Part shown: positions 1-4,739 of the stretch, one piece after another
How the letters are laid out: each line of letters begins with the position of its first letter
Numbering within the stretch: the stretch's first letter is position 1
From: Bacillota bacterium
GTDB lineage: Bacteria; Bacillota; Clostridia; Oscillospirales; Ruminococcaceae
Assembly: GCA_023456995.1 (NCBI GenBank)
Contig: JAEWNU010000146.1
Coordinates: forward strand, 1-6,184
Reading direction: 5' to 3'
DNA length: 6,184 nucleotides
Notes under the pieces: model-generated
The model's input: the letters and a program-made list of their open reading frames with translations, nothing else
Told to the model about the DNA's origin: nothing
Databases searched by the model: none
Position numbers and translations under genes: made by a program

Positions 1-1204
1 CCTCTTGATCAGAGTCGTCTTCTCCGTCGATATTATCATATTCTTCGTTATCTGTTTGCTGTGTGTCGTTTGTTTCCGTGTCGCTGTTTTCCACCTGTTC
101 CGGCGGTCCACTGTCAACAGGCGGCGCGGGATGCGCGCTGTTCCACTCGGCCATGGCCTTCTGCTGTGCCTTCCACACCCGTGACTGCACCTCGTCGGAA
201 GCGACGTAGCTTTCAGGGTCGAAGCTTCCAAAGAAGAATTCATGTAGAATGCGGGTGGTTTCCTCCTGATCAAGCATCATGAGGCTGCGTCCATCGTCGG
301 TAAGCTTCTTGCCGTACATGCCTTGAAGCGGCAGCGTCATCTGCTGAAGCTTCACGCCCAGAAAAGCCGGTGCCTTTGGAACCAGCGCTGCGATATCGCT
401 TTTGGTGAAGTTGGTCTGCACCATCGGCAGCACTACATCCAAAAGGTGATCAAGCTCCTTAAGTTTCAGCGTTTTTGTCTGGTCAATCGCCGCCTGCAAC
501 ACGTTGCGCTGGCGTTGCACCCGGTGAAAGTCGCTGTCGATAAAACGCTGGCGGGCGTAAGCAATGGCGTCAAAACCATCGAGGTGGTTTAGCCCCGGCT
601 TAACGCGATGTTTTGTTACCGAGTTGGAATAAATCTCGCCGTTTAAAGCGGCAGCCTCAGTCTCAGTCAGCGTGATATCCACCCCGCCGATGGCGTCGAT
701 CAAATCGGCCGCAACGCCGACATTGACACGCACATAGCGGTAGACCTCCACGCCAAACTGTTCCCGTACCGTTTTGAGCATGGCGTCGGCTCCGCCGTAT
801 GTAAAGACGTGGGTGAGCCAGTCTTCCCCTACGCCCTCTATCGGCACGCCGATGGCGCGTTCAAGACTGACAATATGCGCCGTATGTTCCTTGAGATCAA
901 GACTCAGCAGCATGCAGGCGTCGGCACGGGCATTTTCTTGCATGTCTGAGCCAAAATCGGCGATGCCGCCATCCGGTGCGCGCTCGTCGGTGCCCAGCAG
1001 CAGCACATTGATGTGATCGAGTTTGCCCAGGCTTTTGCTCCACGCGTCAGCCGGCAAATCATCCCCTTTGTCGAATCCAATTTTATCAAGTTTTGAGTTG
1101 ACATATATCGCACCCGCTATGGCCAGTTCAGCCAGCAGGATAACGGCCAATATCGCAATCCAACCGCTTGGATTGATGCGTTTTAGTGTTTCTTTTATGT
1201 TCAT
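1..1204 (-). CDS. LCP (LytR-CpsA-Psr) family cell-wall polymer ligase-like protein, 3' end beyond window
   Basis: Starting at ATG 1204-1202, the frame is open for 401 codons and leaves the window without a stop. The product has a short basic N-terminus, one membrane segment at about residues 15-35, and then an extracytoplasmic LCP domain. Visible LCP blocks are INVLLLGTDER (65-75), R93-x-D95 before MLLSLD, TYGGAD (135-140), the DAIGGVDITL block (170-179), LDGFDAIAYARQR (208-220) and DSDFHRVQRQRNV (223-235). Family members transfer undecaprenyl-linked glycopolymers such as teichoic acids or capsule to peptidoglycan outside the membrane; the exact polymer cannot be told here. The usual 'SIPRD' motif reads SLERAIGVPI (113-122), keeping the Arg (R116) but not the Asp. 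After about residue 365 the chain becomes a low-complexity Pro/Asp/Glu/Asn/Thr tail that is still running at the window edge. A purine-rich AAAAGGA (1223-1217) precedes the start, and TAA two codons upstream of the ATG excludes a longer product. It is transcribed separately from the deacylase-permease operon. Confidence 0.93.
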   Translation of the reverse strand, partial: MNIKETLKRINPSGWIAILAVILLAELAIAGAIYVNSKLDKIGFDKGDDLPADAWSKSLGKLDHINVLLLGTDERAPDGGIADFGSDMQENARADACMLLSLDLKEHTAHIVSLERAIGVPIEGVGEDWLTHVFTYGGADAMLKTVREQFGVEVYRYVRVNVGVAADLIDAIGGVDITLTETEAAALNGEIYSNSVTKHRVKPGLNHLDGFDAIAYARQRFIDSDFHRVQRQRNVLQAAIDQTKTLKLKELDHLLDVVLPMVQTNFTKSDIAALVPKAPAFLGVKLQQMTLPLQGMYGKKLTDDGRSLMMLDQEETTRILHEFFFGSFDPESYVASDEVQSRVWKAQQKAMAEWNSAHPAPPVDSGPPEQVENSDTETNDTQQTDNEEYDNIDGEDDSDQE

Positions 1205-1301
1205 TTGTTAGTTGGTTCCTTTTCTTTTTTTAGAGCCACCCATCAAATTATGGTCTTATCCCCTCCTTGACGGTGCTTGCTATAATCTTTACAGCCTATG
1301 T

Positions 1302-1330
1302 ATCATACTCGCAAACATTAACGAAATCAA
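1302..1330 (-). promoter_or_regulatory. Possible secondary sigma-A promoter for the LCP gene
   Basis: On the minus strand TTGATT (1330-1325) and TATGAT (1307-1302) are separated by 17 bp. The -10 matches the consensus at five of six positions and the -35 at four. It lies downstream of the stronger 1386-1358 promoter and would shorten the leader to about 90 nt. It could be a true second promoter or chance in AT-rich DNA. Confidence 0.35.
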
Positions 1331-1357
1331 GATGTTTTTGTGTTCAAAATTAAACAA

Positions 1358-1386
1358 ATTTTAAAACAATAAGCCCTCCATGTCAA
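1358..1386 (-). promoter_or_regulatory. Sigma-A promoter of the LCP gene
   Basis: The minus strand shows a perfect -35 box TTGACA (1386-1381), a 17-bp spacer and a -10 box TAAAAT (1363-1358), five of six to consensus. Transcription would start near 1351, giving a leader of roughly 145 nt before the LCP ATG at 1204. The -35 box begins two bases after the T-run of the upstream operon's terminator, so the two transcription units are packed back to back. This supports independent, housekeeping expression of the LCP gene. Confidence 0.8.
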
Positions 1387-1388
1387 TG

Positions 1389-1428
1389 AAAAAAACACAG
1401 CCCTCCAGCCGTGTCCGAAGGGTTGTGT
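1389..1428 (-). terminator. Rho-independent terminator of the deacylase-permease operon
   Basis: On the minus strand ACACAACCCTTC (1428-1417) pairs with GGAGGGCTGTGT (1406-1395). There is one A/C mismatch and one T-G pair in an otherwise continuous 12-bp stem with a 10-nt loop. It runs directly into a run of seven Ts (1395-1389). It lies about 140 nt after the permease stop and just before the LCP promoter, so it closes the operon. Confidence 0.88.
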
Positions 1429-1465
1429 AACTTAATCCAAAACTGTAATGGTTGTCCGTAAAAAT

Positions 1466-1498
1466 GAGGAAATTGAATCCTATAAATACGCTTTCCTC
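1466..1498 (-). repeat. Inverted repeat in the permease 3' UTR
   Basis: Perfect 7-bp arms GAGGAAA (1498-1492) and TTTCCTC (1472-1466) are separated by 19 nt on the minus strand. The first arm overlaps an AGGAGGAAAG Shine-Dalgarno-like stretch, and the second arm is followed by ATTTTTA. It could be a weak terminator or an RNA-stability hairpin. No start codon follows the Shine-Dalgarno-like stretch at a useful distance. Confidence 0.5.
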
Positions 1499-1512
1499 CT
1501 GTTTTGGCAAGC

Positions 1513-1541
1513 TGAGGGCTACCGGACTTCGGCAGCCCTCA
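1513..1541 (-). repeat. GC-rich stem-loop just after the permease gene
   Basis: TGAGGGCT (1541-1534) and AGCCCTCA (1520-1513) form a perfect 8-bp stem on the minus strand. After a one-base mismatch, an inner CCG/CGG pairing closes a 5-nt loop. It begins 24 nt after the permease stop. No T-run follows on either strand, so it is not a standard rho-independent terminator. A 3'-end stabilising hairpin or a decayed terminator is more likely. Confidence 0.65.
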
Positions 1542-1565
1542 AATAATAAAGGGGGGAGAAGATGT

Positions 1566-2894
1566 CTAAACTGGGAAAAAGATCGGCATGCCAATTAACG
1601 CCCAAATAATAATGAACACAATGGAAACCATTGAAACCGCCCACCCGCCGAACAGCATAGCCTTTAGGCTTTCGCTTCTTGCAAGACCCATAGGAGCCAG
1701 CATGTTGGAACCGGGATAAATCGAGGTGGTGACGCGGGAGCCACAGATAAGCGCCAGCGCCCAGACCTCCATCGGGACCTTGGTGGTTTCCAGCGCGGCC
1801 GAAAACAGGTCGTGTGTTACTTGAAGCTGCGCCACCGCACCGCCGTTGACGCCGAACGACCCAACCAGCGTGCCGAAGATAACCACCAGAGAACGGCTGC
1901 CTTGACCTATCATTGACAGGAACAGCTTGCCAAGCGCCTCAAAGCCGCCGCCGTAGTTGACATAGGTCAGCATAATATTGAGCAGGATAAACAACAGAAA
2001 AATGCCAGCCATAGAGCCCATGCCCTTTGACACCTGTTTAAAACAGTCGCTAAGACCCTTTTTAGAAAACAGGCCGATAACTAGCATCAGGATGATCACC
2101 ACAAACACAGTATAGGCTGTTCCGGGCTGGGTGAACATGCTGTAGATAACCAGCGCGACAAAGGTGACGATAAACGCGATTGTAGTACGCTTCTGTTCGG
2201 GCGTTACAACAATCTCCGCCACATTCTCCTCCAGCTGATAAACCTCGTCATACTTGGGGTCTTTTTGTATTCTCAGCGCAACCAAGTAGATGACGACCAG
2301 CCAGATAAGACCGTAAGGCAACGCAGCCCACAGCATCATTCTGCCGTAAGAAAGGCCGGTGATGGCCAACAAAGCAACCGTCGGGCCGGTAAAGGGACCC
2401 CAGATGAGACCGGTTTCACCCGAGCTTTGAAACACTGCCCCGACAGTGGCGGGCTTGAGGCCGGCTGCCGCAACCACGGGAATAAGAATGGGGGCGATGA
2501 TGGCGCATCCGCCTGCAAGTGTACCGAGTAGGCCACAGACGAGCGTGGTGGTCAGAATAACTGTGATGATGGCGCGTTTTTCGGTCTTAACACCAATTTT
2601 CTGGATGATCCAGTAAACCATGGTGTGGCTGATGCCGGCTTCGGTCATCAGCGCGCCCAAACCGGCGCCCATCATGATAATAAGGCCGATAAGACCGAGC
2701 GTTGAACCAAGCGACTCGGTGACAAGCTTGCCAAATAATGTGGGTGTCTGCCCGGTGAGGAAAAAACCTGCGACGCAGGCAACAAATGCCGATGTGAGGC
2801 CGCTGCTTTTGGGCATAAACGAAACTACGATGTACACCGCCATCGGAATCAGCGCCCAGAGGGATTCTTCTGGTATAAAAGCATAGGGGCCCAT
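1566..2894 (-). CDS. Polytopic secondary permease (ion-transporter-superfamily type), partner of the deacylase
   Basis: The 442-residue product is strongly hydrophobic, with about 10-12 membrane segments in two halves joined by a charged loop (roughly residues 215-255, KDPKYDEVYQLEENVAE). Each half has a Gly/Pro-rich re-entrant-like stretch. The first half shows TLAGGCAIIAPILIP (125-139) and SSGETGLIWGPFTGP (157-171). The second shows GSFGVNGGAV (345-354) and GSRVTTSIYPGSNML from 385. Such duplicated loops are typical of ion-transporter-superfamily carriers (GntP, CitM/Dcu, NhaC-like) that move carboxylates or amino acids with H+ or Na+. I cannot fix the subfamily. The start is ATG 2894-2892, preceded by AAGGAGG (2909-2903) at 8-nt spacing; a further in-frame start at 2972 would overlap the deacylase and lacks this site. 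It follows the deacylase stop by 25 nt, so uptake of the deacylase substrate, or transport of its product, is the likely role (inference). Confidence 0.8.
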   Translation of the reverse strand: MGPYAFIPEESLWALIPMAVYIVVSFMPKSSGLTSAFVACVAGFFLTGQTPTLFGKLVTESLGSTLGLIGLIIMMGAGLGALMTEAGISHTMVYWIIQKIGVKTEKRAIITVILTTTLVCGLLGTLAGGCAIIAPILIPVVAAAGLKPATVGAVFQSSGETGLIWGPFTGPTVALLAITGLSYGRMMLWAALPYGLIWLVVIYLVALRIQKDPKYDEVYQLEENVAEIVVTPEQKRTTIAFIVTFVALVIYSMFTQPGTAYTVFVVIILMLVIGLFSKKGLSDCFKQVSKGMGSMAGIFLLFILLNIMLTYVNYGGGFEALGKLFLSMIGQGSRSLVVIFGTLVGSFGVNGGAVAQLQVTHDLFSAALETTKVPMEVWALALICGSRVTTSIYPGSNMLAPMGLARSESLKAMLFGGWAVSMVSIVFIIIWALIGMPIFFPV

Positions 2895-2902
2895 AGTGTT
2901 AT

Positions 2903-2909
2903 CCTCCTT
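2903..2909 (-). promoter_or_regulatory. Ribosome binding site fixing the permease start
   Basis: AAGGAGG on the minus strand lies 8 nt before ATG 2894-2892, inside the 25-nt gap after the deacylase stop codon. It decides against the longer reading that would begin at 2972 within the deacylase gene. Confidence 0.9.
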
Positions 2910-2919
2910 AATAAAAAGA

Positions 2920-4506
2920 TTATTTCGCCTTAAGCAGTACCGTACCGGGAATTGCCTCGGTTTGCTCACCATTTAATAGCACCGGAACACCGGCGACTAA
3001 AACGTGTTCAATTCCCTCTGGCTTAACCACATAATGTAAAAAGTCGGATGTGTCCTTGACTTTGTTTTCATCGAATATCGTGATGTCAGCCGCAAAACCG
3101 GGCTTTAATACGCCTCTGTCCGTCATACCAAGCTGTTTGGCGGGCAGCCCCGTCATTTTATAAATGGCGTCTTCAAGCGGCATCAGCTTCTGCTCGCGGT
3201 TAAGGCGCAAAAACCGAGGAAAAGTCCCAAAGCTTCTCGGATGGGGGTTGCCGCCCATTGCGTAGTCAAAGGCGTATCCGTCGCTGCCGATAGAGATATC
3301 CATCTCCTTTAGAATGGTGAATACGTCCTGCTCGTTCATTGAGAAGTAGATGGCCTTTGCCGCGCCGATACTGCGGTCAAGAACATGCGCCACCGCTTCT
3401 TCGGGAGGCACCCCAAGCATTTTTGAAATTTCTTCGATGGTCTTACCGTCATACTCCGGTGCAAAACCATTGGTGTAAGATACCAGGACACAGGCCGGCC
3501 CGCCTCGAAAAGCCATCATTTCGGCGATGTCGCTCAAAAGCCTCACAGATTTCTCTTTAATGCGTTTATTTAGCGCCTCAAATCCGCCGTCGTGCGCCCA
3601 GTTTGGCACAATCGCTGTCAGACTGGTGCTTGATGCATGATAGGGGTACTGGTCGCAATCGACGTCTGTCCCCTGTGCTCTTGCATTTGCGATTTTGTCG
3701 AGCAGCTCTTTAGCGCGCCCCCACTGTGGCTTGCCCATCAGCTTCAGGTGTGAGATATGCAGATGAACGCGTGAGAGCGCCGCAATATTGAGCATTTCAT
3801 CCACCGCTTCAAATACCCTTGCGCTCTCGTTGCGGATATGTACCGCAAGGATGCCGTCGTGCGCTTTGACCACCTTGGCCAGCTCGACGAGTTCTTCGGT
3901 CTTGCAAAATGCGCTCGGCGGATAGATCAGCCCGAGCGACATGCCGAAAGCCCCCTGTGCAAGTTCACTGTCTAGCAGCGCCTTCATTTGTTCCATTTCA
4001 TTGGGCGCAGGGTCTCGGTCATCAAAGCCCATAACACATCCCCGCAGTGCGCTGTGCCCGACAAGCATGCCATAATTGTTGGCGCACCCCTGCTGCCGCA
4101 CCCGCTTAGCATAGTCGGTCACCGACGCCATATCGTGCTGAAAGTTTTCGGCCTTGAGTTCGAGAATATGCTCAAAATAAGCGCCGTTCTCCTTTTGGTG
4201 CGGCCCCTGATTTGGCACGAGGGAGATACCACAGTTGCCGCATATTTCGGTGGTGACGCCCTGATAAAGCTTGCTCTGCGCTTTAAACGGTGCCGGCAGC
4301 AGCGGGCAGATATCAGAGTGGCTGTGAATGTCGATAAAACCGGGCGAAACGATTTTACCCTGCGCCGAAATAACCTGTCTGCCGGGTTGATCTGCCACAT
4401 CACACACCGCCGCTATTTTGCCGCCCGATATGCAGACATCTGCGACACGGGGGGCTGCGCGGGTTCCGTCAACCACCAGGCCACCTTTGATTACAACATC
4501 ATACAA
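2920..4506 (-). CDS. N-acyl-D-amino-acid deacylase (D-aminoacylase), amidohydrolase superfamily
   Basis: This is a 528-residue cytoplasmic zinc hydrolase expected to cleave N-acyl-D-amino acids into a carboxylate and a free D-amino acid. The N-terminus MYDVVIKGGLVVDGTR is the typical beta-sandwich opening of the D-aminoacylase family. Metal-site candidates are HSH (H61, H63) in GFIDIHSHSD, Cys92 in ICGNCGIS, H223 in VHIRNE, H253 in HISHLK and D409 in IGSDGYA. The Cys in GNCG as a zinc ligand is a hallmark of this family rather than of dihydroorotases. YPYHASST (287-294) and the HPRSFGTFPRFL block near 430 are also family features, and length is close to that of characterised D-aminoacylases. 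The start is TTG 4506-4504, with GGAGG 8 nt upstream; no signal peptide is seen. It is first in an operon with the permease and lies behind a sigma-54 promoter. Substrate side-chain preference is not predictable; a D-dipeptidase-like activity is an alternative. Confidence 0.92.
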   Translation of the reverse strand: MYDVVIKGGLVVDGTRAAPRVADVCISGGKIAAVCDVADQPGRQVISAQGKIVSPGFIDIHSHSDICPLLPAPFKAQSKLYQGVTTEICGNCGISLVPNQGPHQKENGAYFEHILELKAENFQHDMASVTDYAKRVRQQGCANNYGMLVGHSALRGCVMGFDDRDPAPNEMEQMKALLDSELAQGAFGMSLGLIYPPSAFCKTEELVELAKVVKAHDGILAVHIRNESARVFEAVDEMLNIAALSRVHLHISHLKLMGKPQWGRAKELLDKIANARAQGTDVDCDQYPYHASSTSLTAIVPNWAHDGGFEALNKRIKEKSVRLLSDIAEMMAFRGGPACVLVSYTNGFAPEYDGKTIEEISKMLGVPPEEAVAHVLDRSIGAAKAIYFSMNEQDVFTILKEMDISIGSDGYAFDYAMGGNPHPRSFGTFPRFLRLNREQKLMPLEDAIYKMTGLPAKQLGMTDRGVLKPGFAADITIFDENKVKDTSDFLHYVVKPEGIEHVLVAGVPVLLNGEQTEAIPGTVLLKAK

Positions 4507-4514
4507 TGAGGACA

Positions 4515-4519
4515 CCTCC
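4515..4519 (-). promoter_or_regulatory. Ribosome binding site supporting a TTG start for the deacylase
   Basis: GGAGG on the minus strand (within ACGGAGGTG) sits 8 nt before TTG 4506-4504. The in-frame ATG codons further upstream, including the one at 4557, lack a comparable site. They would also add residues that do not match the family's N-terminus. Confidence 0.88.
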
Positions 4520-4570
4520 GTAAAGATTTTTGCCATAACAACCTTTGCAATGGTCATATAAAACTAAAAA

Positions 4571-4585
4571 GCAATTTTTGTGCCA
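4571..4585 (-). promoter_or_regulatory. Sigma-54 (RpoN) -24/-12 promoter of the deacylase-permease operon
   Basis: The minus strand carries TGGCAC (4585-4580), five A residues (4579-4575) and TTGC (4574-4571), followed by T. This matches the sigma-54 consensus TGGCAC-N5-TTGC exactly, with the invariant GG and GC separated by 10 nt. Transcription would start near 4559, leaving a leader of about 50 nt that ends with the deacylase ribosome binding site. Sigma-54 promoters need an ATP-driven enhancer-binding activator, so the operon should be inducible. No such regulator is encoded in the window. Confidence 0.78.
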
Positions 4586-4619
4586 ATTCTCCAAAGTTTT
4601 TAATAGCGCTCAAAAACCC

Positions 4620-4667
4620 AAAAAAAATAAAGCGCATATCCCCTTTTTACAAGGGAATGTACGCTTT
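4620..4667 (-). terminator. Rho-independent terminator after the substrate-binding protein gene
   Basis: On the minus strand the arm beginning AAAGCG at 4667 pairs with the arm ending CGCTTT at 4629. The long stem, about 16-17 bp with two mismatches, includes TTCCC against GGGGA. It is followed by A and a run of eight Ts (4627-4620, after one intervening base). It lies about 73 nt after the stop codon of the substrate-binding protein gene. It insulates the deacylase operon, which then needs its own promoter. Confidence 0.9.
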
Positions 4668-4702
4668 GCTATGGTTGTGTATTTGATTAAAGGCATCTGA
4701 AT

Positions 4703-4719
4703 TTTGTAATTTTTACAAA
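4703..4719. promoter_or_regulatory. Perfect dyad, candidate upstream activating sequence
   Basis: TTTGTAA (4703-4709) and TTACAAA (4713-4719) are perfect 7-bp inverted arms around a 3-bp spacer. The half-site TTACAA recurs at 4734-4739, 21 bp from the one at 4713-4718, about two helical turns. The dyad centre is about 150 bp upstream of the transcription start predicted from the sigma-54 promoter. That is a usual distance for enhancer-binding protein sites. The surrounding DNA is AT-rich, so chance cannot be excluded. Confidence 0.4.
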
Positions 4720-4739
4720 TTAGTTTGAAATATTTACAA

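Larger units (their letters stand above)
1205..1565. other. Intergenic region: 3' UTR hairpins, terminator, LCP promoter and 5' leader
   Basis: No convincing gene lies in this 361-base stretch. Reading along the minus strand, it holds two inverted repeats after the permease stop (1541-1513 and 1498-1466), a rho-independent terminator (1428-1389), a consensus sigma-A promoter (1386-1358), a second weaker promoter-like pair (1330-1302) and an LCP 5' leader of about 145 nt. The leader contains an AAGGAGGGG stretch at 1268-1260 that is not followed by a start codon at a workable distance. The AT-rich stretch around 1320-1370 contrasts with the flanking genes. Confidence 0.8.

Noticed and set aside
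323..592. 89-codon plus-strand frame antisense to the LCP gene
   Set aside because: The minus strand here encodes the conserved LCP core (YARQR and DSDF blocks), so this is a shadow.
1208..1243. 11-codon upstream frame (MGGSKKRKGTN) in the LCP leader, ending just before the LCP ATG
   Set aside because: The nearest Shine-Dalgarno-like sequence (AAGGAGGGG, 1268-1260) is 18 nt from its ATG, too far for normal initiation. I keep it only as a remote leader-peptide possibility.
1513..1541. Hairpin as a bidirectional terminator
   Set aside because: The stem is strong, but no T-run follows on either strand. The convincing terminator is at 1428-1389.
1361..1594. 77-codon minus-strand frame between the permease and the LCP gene
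   Set aside because: It overlaps the permease end and crosses the hairpins, terminator and promoter. It has no ribosome binding site at its start and no recognisable protein character.
2895..2972. Upstream extension of the permease by 26 codons
   Set aside because: It would overlap the deacylase end, has no ribosome binding site and adds a basic non-membrane stretch. AAGGAGG before ATG 2894 is decisive.
3988..4509. 173-codon plus-strand frame inside the deacylase gene
   Set aside because: It lies wholly antisense to a strongly supported enzyme gene, and its product resembles no protein I recognise. It is a reading-frame shadow.
4507..4557. Upstream ATG starts for the deacylase
   Set aside because: The TTG at 4506 has GGAGG at ideal spacing and gives the family's typical MYDVVIKGG opening. 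The earlier ATGs have only weak sites, and the 4557 codon lies at or before the predicted transcription start.
4548..4586. Sigma-A reading of the same region: TTGGCA, 17 bp, TTTTAT
   Set aside because: The -35 is good but the -10 is poor, and the -24/-12 match is nearly complete with exact spacing. I prefer sigma-54 but cannot rule out dual use without transcript data.
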